From Streptomyces sp. A1136 (GTDB taxonomy: Bacteria > Actinomycetota > Actinomycetes > Streptomycetales > Streptomycetaceae), in assembly GCF_004795055.1 (NCBI RefSeq), contig NZ_SSBJ01000014.1, forward strand, positions 118,478-182,477: 64,000 bases of DNA, given 5' to 3'. The position numbers were made by a program, and so were the translations under genes. The notes under the pieces are model-generated. The model had not been told where the DNA came from. It ran no database searches and saw only the letters and a program-made list of their open reading frames with translations. Below are positions 20,063 to 28,457 of the stretch, one piece after another. Position 1 is the first letter of the stretch, and each line of letters starts with the position of its first letter.

Positions 20063-22369
20063 ATGACCACCGCACCCTCCCTCGACAGCGCCCGCACCCG
20101 CCCCGCACCCGCCTTCCCGCTCCCCGACCTGACCACCTCGCTGCCCGCGGGGCCCGTCGAGGCGAGCCCGGCCGCACTCGCCGAAGCCGAGCGGATCACC
20201 GCCGCCGCACCCGACGAGCTGTTCCGCCGCCTGCTCGCCGACCAGGAGAGTGAGAGCGCTCTCCTCGCCGCCCGCCGCGTCCTCACCGCGTTCCTGACGC
20301 CGGACGCCCAGCCGCCGACCCGACCTGGCACGACCACGACCACGACCGCGACCGATGCCGACGGCGATGCCGACGCCCTCGCCGATGCCGTCGCCGCCGA
20401 CGTCCTGGCCGCCCGCGCCGAACTCGCCGCCGCCCTCGCCCCCCTGCGCGACCACGAGGACCCCGAGATCCGCGCCGCCGTCCTGCGCCAACGGGCCCCC
20501 CTCGCGCTGACGGGCGGCTGCTGGCTGGACACCGTCTCCCAGGCGGCCACCCAGCCCGCCGAGATCGTCGGCCGCCTCTTCGGCCAGCACTGGCTGCTCC
20601 AGGGCCAGGGCACCGCCGAGGCCGGTCAGCCCGCCCGCCGCCGCCGGGCACTGGCCGCGCAGGGCGTGTACCTGCCCCAGGTGGAGGCCGCCGGTTTCCT
20701 GCGCGACACCGGGGCCCGCCCGCTCACCGCCCTGCACGCCGCCTTCCGCGTCGCCCTCTCCCGCCTGCCCGCCGCCTTCCTCCCCGAGGTGGTCGGCGTC
20801 CACTACGCCGCCCACGCGCTCGGCGTGGACGAACTCCTGCTGGGCGGCGAGCCGATGCTGGCGGAGAGCGACGTCCGGCCCCTGCTGGCCGAGTACCTCG
20901 CCTTCACCGCGCACTCCCCGACCGGGCCCGAGGACCGCCGCCGCGCCCTGGCCGCCGTACGCCTCCTCGTCCGGCTGGAGCGCGAACACACCGAGGCGCT
21001 CACCGCACTGGCCCGCCGGAGGGAAGGGTTGTCGCTGGACGACAAGGTCGCCGCGATCGTCGCCCGGCACGCCCCGCACGCCGGCCGCCAGCACCGCGCG
21101 GTCCGCCTCGGCACCCGCAAGCTGACCGACTGGCTGGACGACGAACACCTCGACGCGGCCGCCTTCGTCGCGGAGTTCCGCACCGCCCGCCAGGTGCGCC
21201 CCGCCCGTGACGGCGGTCCCTGCCGCTTCCTGAAGTCCATCAAGTTCGGCGGCCCCATGTTCGGCATCTTCGACGAGCGCGAGGCGGCCGTCTTCACCGC
21301 CTGGACCCGCTCCATCGCCGCCGGGGAACCCGCCGGCCCCCTCTCCGGCCCCGAAACCGCCGGGGACGAGGCCGCCCGCCGCTGGAGCGCCCGCCTCGCC
21401 GCCGCCCGCCCCGCGGGTCTGGTGGTCCGCGAGGCCGAGCCGGCCCTCGACCACCGCGCCTTCTTCCACCGGCTCGTCAACTTCGAGCGCTACCCCAACG
21501 TCCTGCCCCTGGCCCGGGCCCGCGCCGAATCCGGCCTCGCCGACGCCGAGCTGCTCTTCACGCACGGCGCCGGGGGCCTGCTGACCAACGCCGAGTACTT
21601 CGACTACACCCCCGAGGCCCTGCTGGAACGCGTCGAGCGGATCTACTGGGACAAGCTCGTGGACCCGTACGAGCCGCTCACCGAGATCCCCGACCGCGAA
21701 GAGGTCGTGTTCGAGCAGTCGACGTACGCGCTCGGCAGCCTCATCGACGGCACCTGGGCCCACCGCGTCGCCAACCTCGGCCGCCGCGGCCGGCGCGCCG
21801 ACGACATGCTCTTCTCCATCTACGCCGACGAGATGGGCCGCGGCGACATGGCGAAGAACCACATCACGATCATCCACAAGGTCCTCGCCAGCATGGACAT
21901 GGACCTGCCGCACATCCGCCAGGAGGCCTTCCTCGACCAGGGCGACCTGCCCGACCACCTGTACGGCTTCTCCGTCCACCAGGTCTGCCTCTCGCTCTTC
22001 CCCGACACCCTCTACGACGAGATCCTCGGCTACAACCTGGGCATCGAGATGTTCGGCCTCGGCGCGATGCGCCTGCACGAGATCCAGAAACTGCGCCGCC
22101 ACGGCCTCGACGTCTCCTACGAGGAAGCGCACCTGTCGATCGACAACTTCTCGGCGGGCCACGCCCGCCAGTCGGCCGAGATCGTCGTGGCCCACCTGGA
22201 CGACGTCCGCCGGGCCTCGGGAGAGGAAGCCGTCCGGCAGGCGTGGCGCCGCGTCTGGCGCGGTTACGCCTCCTTCGCCTACTTCGTCGAACACGCCCTG
22301 GTCAAACGGGTGCGCTCGGCGCAGGCCGGTCCCACCACCGCCCCGGCCGCCGCCGACCTGGTCATCTGA
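20063..22369 (+). CDS. Large haem-oxygenase-like diiron oxidase (HDO)
   Basis: A 768-residue protein whose C-terminal half resembles the iron-containing redox enzyme / haem-oxygenase-like diiron oxidase superfamily (SznF central domain, BesC, UndA). Likely metal ligands are Glu590 in ADEMGRGDM with His600, acidic residues near IEMFG, and His690-xxx-Asp694 in EEAHLSIDNFSAGH. The N-terminal 400 residues are Ala/Arg-rich with scattered HxxxH and no domain I can name; residues about 90-115 are a low-complexity Thr/Asp/Ala linker. Single-domain HDOs are about 230-350 residues, so this is roughly double. HDOs catalyse N-oxygenation and oxidative C-C cleavage; oxidation of a hydrazone to a diazo group is an attractive but unproven role. 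By position it would be azsE. Confidence 0.72.
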   Translation: MTTAPSLDSARTRPAPAFPLPDLTTSLPAGPVEASPAALAEAERITAAAPDELFRRLLADQESESALLAARRVLTAFLTPDAQPPTRPGTTTTTTATDADGDADALADAVAADVLAARAELAAALAPLRDHEDPEIRAAVLRQRAPLALTGGCWLDTVSQAATQPAEIVGRLFGQHWLLQGQGTAEAGQPARRRRALAAQGVYLPQVEAAGFLRDTGARPLTALHAAFRVALSRLPAAFLPEVVGVHYAAHALGVDELLLGGEPMLAESDVRPLLAEYLAFTAHSPTGPEDRRRALAAVRLLVRLEREHTEALTALARRREGLSLDDKVAAIVARHAPHAGRQHRAVRLGTRKLTDWLDDEHLDAAAFVAEFRTARQVRPARDGGPCRFLKSIKFGGPMFGIFDEREAAVFTAWTRSIAAGEPAGPLSGPETAGDEAARRWSARLAAARPAGLVVREAEPALDHRAFFHRLVNFERYPNVLPLARARAESGLADAELLFTHGAGGLLTNAEYFDYTPEALLERVERIYWDKLVDPYEPLTEIPDREEVVFEQSTYALGSLIDGTWAHRVANLGRRGRRADDMLFSIYADEMGRGDMAKNHITIIHKVLASMDMDLPHIRQEAFLDQGDLPDHLYGFSVHQVCLSLFPDTLYDEILGYNLGIEMFGLGAMRLHEIQKLRRHGLDVSYEEAHLSIDNFSAGHARQSAEIVVAHLDDVRRASGEEAVRQAWRRVWRGYASFAYFVEHALVKRVRSAQAGPTTAPAAADLVI

Positions 22370-22380
22370 GGAGCCCCGCC

Positions 22381-23574
22381 GTGGAACTGACGACGAGTTT
22401 CGACCCCGAGGTCCTCGACCTCCCCTTCTACGACGACGGCCACCGCCGCCTCGCCGAGACCGCCGGGACCTGGTGCGACAGCAACCGCGTGCTGTGGGAG
22501 GAGGTCCGCGCCCTGGACCCCGACGCCGCGGGCCGCCGCCTGGTGCGGACCCTCGGCGACGCGGGCTGGCTGGCCGCGCTCGACCCCGCGGCCGGCCCCG
22601 CGGAGGACCTGCGCGCCGTGTGCCTGCGCCGCGAGGCCCTCGCCTACGCCGAGGACCTGGCCGACTTCGCGTACTCCATCCAGGCGCTGGCCGCGACGCC
22701 CCTGCTGCGCTTCGGCAGCGAGGCCCAACAGCGCCGCCACCTCCCGGGGATGGCCGCCGGGACGACGATCGGCGCCTTCGCCGTCTCCGAACGGGAGGCC
22801 GGTTCGGACGTGGCCGCCGTCGGCCTGGAGGCCGTCCGAGACGCGTCGGACGGCTCGTACGTCCTCAACGGGCGCAAGGCCTGGATCGCCAACGGCACCA
22901 TCGCGGACCTGTTCGTCGTCATCGCCCGCACCGGCCAGGGCCCCGGAGCGCTCGGGCTCTCCGCGTTCCTCGTCCCCGCCGACACCCCCGGCCTGCGGGC
23001 CGAGCGGATCGACGCGATCGCCCCGCGCTCCTTCGCCCACCTGGTCTTCGAGGACTGCCGGCTGCCCGCCGACGCCGTCCTGGGGCGCCCCGGACGGGGG
23101 TTCGTGGTCGCCGTGGACCTGCTGGAGCGTTTCCGCACCACCGTCGGCGCGGCCGCCATCGGCTTCGCCCGTCGCGCCTTCGACACCGCCTTGGCGCACA
23201 CCCGGCAGCGGGAGGCCTACGGGCAGACCCTGTTCGACCTCCAGCTCGTCAAGGCCTCCCTGGCCGACATGGAGGTGCGGCTGGGCGCCTCGGCGCTGCT
23301 GGTGGCGCGCGCCGCCTGGGAGACCGACCGGGGCAACCGCCGGTTCGCCCGGCACTCCAACATTGCCAAGGTCCACGCCACCGAGGCCGCCCAGGGCGTG
23401 GTGGACTCCGCCGTGCAACTGCTCGGCGCGACGGGTGTGGTCCAGGGCGCCGTCACCGAGCGGCTGTACCGGCAGATCCGGTCGCTGCGCATCTACGAGG
23501 GCGCCTCGGAGGTGCTGCGGATGGCCATCGCGGGCTCGCTCGACATGCGCCGCGCCGCCCGAGCAGGAGCCTGA
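22381..23574 (+). CDS. azsF: Acyl-CoA dehydrogenase-like flavoenzyme (AzsF-like)
   Basis: A 397-residue acyl-CoA dehydrogenase fold: [26 protein letters not shown], the FAD/substrate helix [31 protein letters not shown] and the catalytic-base motif [10 protein letters not shown] with Glu373. The triacsin homologue (Tri22) oxidises a carrier-bound hydrazine to an azo/hydrazone, and AzsF is among the azaserine enzymes that produce the carrier-bound hydrazone. The same job, oxidising an acyl-hydrazinoacetyl-carrier protein, is inferred here. Start GTG 22381 follows GAGGAG and is 11 bases after the HDO stop. Confidence 0.85.
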   Translation: MELTTSFDPEVLDLPFYDDGHRRLAETAGTWCDSNRVLWEEVRALDPDAAGRRLVRTLGDAGWLAALDPAAGPAEDLRAVCLRREALAYAEDLADFAYSIQALAATPLLRFGSEAQQRRHLPGMAAGTTIGAFAVSEREAGSDVAAVGLEAVRDASDGSYVLNGRKAWIANGTIADLFVVIARTGQGPGALGLSAFLVPADTPGLRAERIDAIAPRSFAHLVFEDCRLPADAVLGRPGRGFVVAVDLLERFRTTVGAAAIGFARRAFDTALAHTRQREAYGQTLFDLQLVKASLADMEVRLGASALLVARAAWETDRGNRRFARHSNIAKVHATEAAQGVVDSAVQLLGATGVVQGAVTERLYRQIRSLRIYEGASEVLRMAIAGSLDMRRAARAGA

Positions 23575-23607
23575 CCCGTACGTGTTCACCCCGGCAAGGA
23601 GCAGGAC

Positions 23608-24741
23608 GTGACCAGCACCACCACACCGATCGAGGCGGTCCGCCTCCCGGACCCCTACCCCTTCTACGCGACCCTGGTGGCCGAGCGCCCGTTCGCCTAC
23701 GACGAGGCGCTCGGGGCCTGGGTGGCCGCCGACGCCTCCGCCGTACGCGCCGTGCTGGGCAGCGACGCGCTGCGGGTACGGCCGCCGGCCGAGCCGGTCC
23801 CGGCCGGGATCGACGGGACCGCGGCGGGCGAGGTCTTCGGCGACCTGGTGCGCATGACCGACGGCACGACGCAGGGCCGCCTCAAGGCGGTGGTGGTCGA
23901 CGCCCTGACCCGCGCCGACACCGGCCACGCGGCCCGCCTGGCCCGGGAGTTCACCCGGGAGGCCCTCGCGGCGGGTGGCGAGGTCCCCTACGAGGAGCTG
24001 ATGTTCGCCGTCCCGGCCCGGGTCGTCGCCTCGCTCGGCGGCCTGACGGACGGCGCCGACCGGGAGGCCGCCCGCGCCATCGGCGACTTCGTCCAGTGCA
24101 TCCCCGCGAACGCGACGCCGGCGCAGCAGGATGCCGCGGCCACGGCGGCGGCCCGGCTGCGCGAGCTGCTGGCACCCGGTCTCACGGAGCGGGGCGACGG
24201 GCTCCTCGCGGAACTGGTCCGCGCCGCCGACCGGGCCTCGTGGCCCCACCGCGCCCCGCTGCTCTCCAACGCTGTGGGGTTCCTCTCCCAGACCTACGAC
24301 GCCACCGCCGGCCTGATCGGCAACACCCTGGTCGCCCTGGCCCGCGGGGCGACCGTCGCGGCCCCGGCCGACATCGAGGCACTGGTGCGCGAGGTGGTCC
24401 GCCACGACGCCCCGATCCAGAACACCCGCCGCTTCGCCGCCGAACCCTTCGTCCACGCCGACGCGAAGGTGGAGCCCGGCGGGCAGGTCCTGGTCCTCCT
24501 CGCCGCCGCCAACCGGGACCCCGCCGTCAACCCGGACCCGCACGCGCTGCACCCCGGCCGGGTGAATCCGACGGTGTTCACCTTCGGGGCGTCCGCCCAC
24601 CGCTGCCCGGGCGAAGCCCTCGCCGTGGCCCTCGCCACCGCCGTCGTCACCGAACTCCTCGCGGCAGGCTTCTCCCCGTCCACCTTCCCCTCGACCCCGG
24701 TCTACCGCCCCCTGGCGAACGCCCGCATCCCACTGATCTGA
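23608..24741 (+). CDS. Cytochrome P450
   Basis: A 377-residue bacterial class I P450. The haem-binding loop is FTFGASAHRCPGEALA with Cys333 as axial ligand. The ExxR motif is in LVREVVRHDAPI, and the oxygen-binding I-helix reads LSQTYDATAGLIGNT, in which the usual acid/alcohol pair is replaced by D-A-T. The unusual I-helix may mean a non-standard reaction. No ferredoxin gene is adjacent. GTG 23608 has an AAGGAG site. By position it would be azsG; it could perform a late N-oxidation or tailor the product. Confidence 0.92.
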   Translation: MTSTTTPIEAVRLPDPYPFYATLVAERPFAYDEALGAWVAADASAVRAVLGSDALRVRPPAEPVPAGIDGTAAGEVFGDLVRMTDGTTQGRLKAVVVDALTRADTGHAARLAREFTREALAAGGEVPYEELMFAVPARVVASLGGLTDGADREAARAIGDFVQCIPANATPAQQDAAATAAARLRELLAPGLTERGDGLLAELVRAADRASWPHRAPLLSNAVGFLSQTYDATAGLIGNTLVALARGATVAAPADIEALVREVVRHDAPIQNTRRFAAEPFVHADAKVEPGGQVLVLLAAANRDPAVNPDPHALHPGRVNPTVFTFGASAHRCPGEALAVALATAVVTELLAAGFSPSTFPSTPVYRPLANARIPLI

Positions 24742-24854
24742 GCCCGCCGCCACCCCACGCACCGGACCGCGACCCCCGTCACAGCGCACCCCCGTCACAG
24801 AGCAATGGCCGGGGGCCTCCCACCCCCATGCCTCCCGATAGGACAAAACGTAAG

Positions 24855-25916
24855 ATGTCGGACAGTATTCACCTCTGGATGCGGCACGAGGCCCGCCCCA
24901 CCGAACGCCGCGCGCCCCTCACCCCCGCCGACGCCGGCCGACTCGTCGCCCAAGGCCTGCGCATCACCGTCGAAGCCAGCGACCAGCGCGTGTTCCCCCT
25001 CGCCGACTACACCGCCGCGGGCTGCGCGAGCGCCCCCACCGCCTCCTGGCACGAACAGGCGCCCGACGACGCGTACGTCCTCGGCCTGAAGGAACTCCCC
25101 GAAGCCCGCACCCCGCTGCGCCACCGGCACGTCTACTTCGGCCACGCCTACAAGGGGCAGTCCGGCGCGGCCGACCTGCTCTCCCGCTTCAGCGCCGGCG
25201 GCGGCGCCCTCCTCGACATGGAGTACCTCACCGACGACCGGGGCCGCCGCGTCGCCGCCTTCGGCTACTGGGCCGGCTACGTCGGCGCGGCCCTCGCGGT
25301 CCTGCACCGCCGCGGGCGGCTGACCGCCCCCCTGCGCCCCACGGACCGGCCCGCCCTGGACGCCCTCCTCGCGGCCACCGCGCCCGAGGACACGACCAGC
25401 GCCCTGGTCATCGGCGCCCTCGGCCGCAGCGGCCGCGGCGCCTGCGACGCCCTGACCGCGGCCGGCCTCACCCCCACCCGCTGGGACCTGGCCGAGACCC
25501 GCCCGCTCGACCGCGCCGCCCTCCTCGCCCACGACGTCCTCGTCAACACCGTGCTGACCACCGACCCCGTACCGCCGTTCCTCACCAAGGCCGATCTCGA
25601 CGACCCGGCCCGCCGGTTGTCCCTCGTCTCCGACGTCACCTGCGACGTCACCTCCGACTGCAACGTGCTGCCCGTGTACGACGAGACCACCACCTGGGAC
25701 GAGCCCGTCCGCGCCCTGCGCGCCGACGCCCCCCGCCTCGACCTCATCGCCATCGACAACCTGCCCTCCCTCCTCCCCGTCGAGGCCAGCACCGCCTTCT
25801 CCGCCGAACTCGCCCCGCACCTGGCGCGCCTGGCCGAGTGGGACGGCGTCTGGTCCCGAGCCCTGCACACCTTCGAGACGGCCGTCCAGGCCCAGGAGAC
25901 CCACCATGTCCGATGA
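24855..25916 (+). CDS. Saccharopine dehydrogenase, lysine-forming type (LYS1-like)
   Basis: A 353-residue protein matching fungal/actinobacterial NAD-dependent saccharopine dehydrogenases of the lysine-forming (alanine-dehydrogenase-like) type. It shows an N-terminal ARPTERRAPLTPADAGRLV, YVLGLKELPE, FGHAYKGQSG, a Rossmann segment VIGALGRSGRGACDAL and SDVTCDVTSDCNVLPVY. The family interconverts saccharopine with lysine plus 2-oxoglutarate. A 113-base gap precedes it; the gene overlaps the next saccharopine-dehydrogenase gene by 11 bases, so they are co-translated. In context the pair could rebuild lysine from 2-aminoadipate-6-semialdehyde released during hydrazine formation (see findings). Confidence 0.88.
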   Translation: MSDSIHLWMRHEARPTERRAPLTPADAGRLVAQGLRITVEASDQRVFPLADYTAAGCASAPTASWHEQAPDDAYVLGLKELPEARTPLRHRHVYFGHAYKGQSGAADLLSRFSAGGGALLDMEYLTDDRGRRVAAFGYWAGYVGAALAVLHRRGRLTAPLRPTDRPALDALLAATAPEDTTSALVIGALGRSGRGACDALTAAGLTPTRWDLAETRPLDRAALLAHDVLVNTVLTTDPVPPFLTKADLDDPARRLSLVSDVTCDVTSDCNVLPVYDETTTWDEPVRALRADAPRLDLIAIDNLPSLLPVEASTAFSAELAPHLARLAEWDGVWSRALHTFETAVQAQETHHVR

Positions 25917-27129
25917 CGCGATAGCCGCCTCCGGGACCGTCCACTGGATAGGCACCGGCCTGTCCACCGGCCGCTCCGGCCTCTCCCTCGTCTGCGACAG
26001 CGCCGCCCGCGTCGTCCTGTGGGACCGCACCACCGAGCGCGCCGCCGCCCGACTGGACGCGCTCGGTCTCACCGGACGCGCCGAAGTCCGCGCCCTCACC
26101 CCCACCGCCCCGGCCGCCCTCGCGGCCGAGGCGGGCCCGGGCGACGTCATCGTCTCGATGCTCCCGGCCGCCGAGCACGCCCCGCTGCTGCGCCTGGCCC
26201 TCGAACGCGGCGCCCACTTCGCCTGCACCAGCTACGTCTCGCCGGAGCTCGCCGAACTCGCCGCGGACGCGGCGGGCACCACCCGAACGGTCGTCCTCAC
26301 CGAGGCCGGACTCGATCCCGGCATCGACCACCTGCTGGCCCACGACCTGGTGGCGCGGGGCCGCCGGGCCCTCGGCGAAGCACCCGCGACCGCCCGGTTC
26401 ACCTCCTACTGCGGAGGTGTCCCGGCGGTGCCCAACGCCTTCCGCTACCGCTTCAGCTGGGCTCCGTACGGGGTGCTCGCCGCCCTCGGGTCCCCGGCCC
26501 GGTACATCGAGGACGGGGCGGAGGCGACCGCCCCCCGGCCCTGGGAGGCGACCCGCACCCGGACCCTCGCGGGCGAGGACTTCGAGGTCTACCCCAACCG
26601 CGACAGCGTCCCCTTCATCGCGCAGTACGGCATCCCCGACCACTGGAAGCCCGAGACCTTCGTCCGCGGCACCCTGCGCAACGCGGGCTGGCGCACCGCC
26701 TGGAAGGAGGTCTTCGAGACCGTCGCCGCCGAAGATCCCGTCGCCGTCCGTGCCCTGGCCGGCGAACTCGCCGCCCGTCACCCCACCACCGCCGACGACC
26801 GGGACCGCGTGGTCCTCTCCGTCGCCCTGGACCTGCGCACCGCCGACGGCGCGCACTGGCAGGGCTCCCACCTCCTCGACGTCACCGGGACCGAGGCCGA
26901 GTCCGCGATGGCCCGCTGCGTCTCCCTGCCCGTCGCCTACGGAGTGACCCGCGTCCTGGCCGGCGCCCTGCCCGCGGGCCTGGTCCGCGCCGCCGAGGGA
27001 CCCGCCGAAACCGACCGCTGGCTCTCCTTCCTCGCCGCCCGGGGCCTCGGCGGCACGTACGAGGAAAGCGCCGCCCCCGCCCCCGCCGCCGCGACCACCA
27101 CCGCCACCCCGTCAGGAGCCACGGCATGA
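25906..27129 (+). CDS. Saccharopine reductase-type dehydrogenase (glutamate-forming, LYS9-like)
   Basis: A 407-residue protein of the saccharopine dehydrogenase C/N-domain family. HWIGTGLSTGRSGLSLV forms the dinucleotide-binding turn, with VIVSMLPAAEHAPLL, ACTSYVSPEL, VLTEAGLDPGIDHLLA and FTSYCGGVPAVPNAFRYRFSW, all classical for the enzyme joining glutamate and aminoadipate semialdehyde into saccharopine. It starts inside the end of the LYS1-like gene (11-base overlap) and its stop overlaps the ATP-grasp start. The C-terminal tail is a Pro/Ala/Thr low-complexity stretch. Two separate half-enzymes of this pathway adjacent to each other in a secondary-metabolite cluster imply a dedicated lysine cycle. 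Confidence 0.88.
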   Translation: MSDDAIAASGTVHWIGTGLSTGRSGLSLVCDSAARVVLWDRTTERAAARLDALGLTGRAEVRALTPTAPAALAAEAGPGDVIVSMLPAAEHAPLLRLALERGAHFACTSYVSPELAELAADAAGTTRTVVLTEAGLDPGIDHLLAHDLVARGRRALGEAPATARFTSYCGGVPAVPNAFRYRFSWAPYGVLAALGSPARYIEDGAEATAPRPWEATRTRTLAGEDFEVYPNRDSVPFIAQYGIPDHWKPETFVRGTLRNAGWRTAWKEVFETVAAEDPVAVRALAGELAARHPTTADDRDRVVLSVALDLRTADGAHWQGSHLLDVTGTEAESAMARCVSLPVAYGVTRVLAGALPAGLVRAAEGPAETDRWLSFLAARGLGGTYEESAAPAPAAATTTATPSGATA

Positions 27130-28457
27130 GCCCCGCCACCCCACCCGAAGCCTTCGTCCTCACCGGCGCCTTCCGGGTCGTCTGCCGCAACCCCCGCTAC
27201 CTGGAGGAACTCGCCGCCCGCGGCCTGAGGATCCTGCTCATCACCTCCGAGACCTACCGCGACGCCGCCGAGACGGCCCGCAAGGACCCCGACCACCCGG
27301 CGTTCCTCATCGACGACATCGCGTACGTCGACGGCTCCCTCGACCAGGAGGGTTCCTACACCCCCGGCTTCGTCGCCCGGGCGCGGGGCTGGCGCGAGCG
27401 CTACACCGTGCGCGGCGCCTACGCGGTCGGCGAGACCCTCGTCGAACAGACCGGGCTGCTGTGCGACGCGCTGGGGCTGCCGGGCCCCGGGCTGCGCGCC
27501 ACCCGGGTCTGCCGCAGCAAGTACCTCCAGCGCTGGTACCTGGAGGAGTTCGGCCCGGCCTGCCTGGTGGTGCCGCCCGGCGGCCGCGAGGACATCGACA
27601 CGGCCGCGCTCGGCTACCCGGTCGTCGTCAAGCCGGCCACCCGCCACTCCAGTTCGGGAGTGGTGGCGGTCGACGGCGCTCAGGCGCTGCGCGAGTCGCT
27701 CATGTCGTACCCGGCCCACGAGACGGTGCTGATCGAGCAGAAGGTCACCGGCCAGGAGTACTCGGTGGAGTCCCTGGTCCAGCACGGCCGGCCCGTCTTC
27801 ACCTCGGTGACCCGCAAGGAGACCACCGAGTCCGGCGCGCAGACCTTCGTGGAACTCGCCCACTCCGTCCCCAACTCCCGCACGGAGTCCGACGCGGCCC
27901 TGCTGGACGCCAACCATCGGATGCTCGACGCGCTGGGCTTCCGCGACGGCATCGCGCACGCCGAGTGGCGCACCGGCGACGACGGCCGGCCCTACCTGAT
28001 GGAGGTGGCGGCCCGCACGCCCGGTGACGGCCTCATGGCCCTCTACCACCTCGCCACCGGCCGGCCGCTGGAGCCCGAGATCATCCGGATCGCGCTCGGG
28101 GAGCCGGCCTCCTACCCGGCCCCGGCCCGCTTCGCCCGCCAGGTCTACCTGGAGCACGGCACGGGCGCGCTCGCCGACGTCACCCTCGACTGGCCGGGCG
28201 TACGACCGCTGTGGGTCGGCGAGTCCGGCATGTGGCCCGAGCTCGCGCCCGGCGCGCCGGACGACCCGGCAGCGCTGCGCGCGTTGTTCGTCCTCAAGGA
28301 GGCCGGGGCGCCGCTGGGCCCGCTCGCCAGCTCCGACGACCGGGCGGTGACCTTCCTGATCGACGCGCCCACTCCGCAGGAGCTGGACGAGCTGGAGCGG
28401 CGGGTGCGCGGCGCCGTCACCGTCACCACCGACCCGGAGACCGGCGATGAGCACTGA
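27126..28457 (+). CDS. ATP-grasp domain ligase
   Basis: A 443-residue ATP-grasp protein. VCRSKYLQRWYLEEFG, GYPVVVKPATRHSSSGVVAV (central-domain lysine and flexible loop), TVLIEQKVTGQEYSVESLVQ and EWRTGDDGRPYLMEVAARTPGD (Mg-ATP ligands Glu/Asn-like) are in the right order. A C-terminal lobe of about 100 residues follows. Such proteins join a carboxylate to an amine through an acyl phosphate, often making dipeptides. Gene order makes it azsJ-like. It may couple an amino acid to the product for self-protection or export, or act in a side branch; nothing in the sequence identifies the substrates. It overlaps both neighbours. Confidence 0.85.
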   Translation: MSPATPPEAFVLTGAFRVVCRNPRYLEELAARGLRILLITSETYRDAAETARKDPDHPAFLIDDIAYVDGSLDQEGSYTPGFVARARGWRERYTVRGAYAVGETLVEQTGLLCDALGLPGPGLRATRVCRSKYLQRWYLEEFGPACLVVPPGGREDIDTAALGYPVVVKPATRHSSSGVVAVDGAQALRESLMSYPAHETVLIEQKVTGQEYSVESLVQHGRPVFTSVTRKETTESGAQTFVELAHSVPNSRTESDAALLDANHRMLDALGFRDGIAHAEWRTGDDGRPYLMEVAARTPGDGLMALYHLATGRPLEPEIIRIALGEPASYPAPARFARQVYLEHGTGALADVTLDWPGVRPLWVGESGMWPELAPGAPDDPAALRALFVLKEAGAPLGPLASSDDRAVTFLIDAPTPQELDELERRVRGAVTVTTDPETGDEH

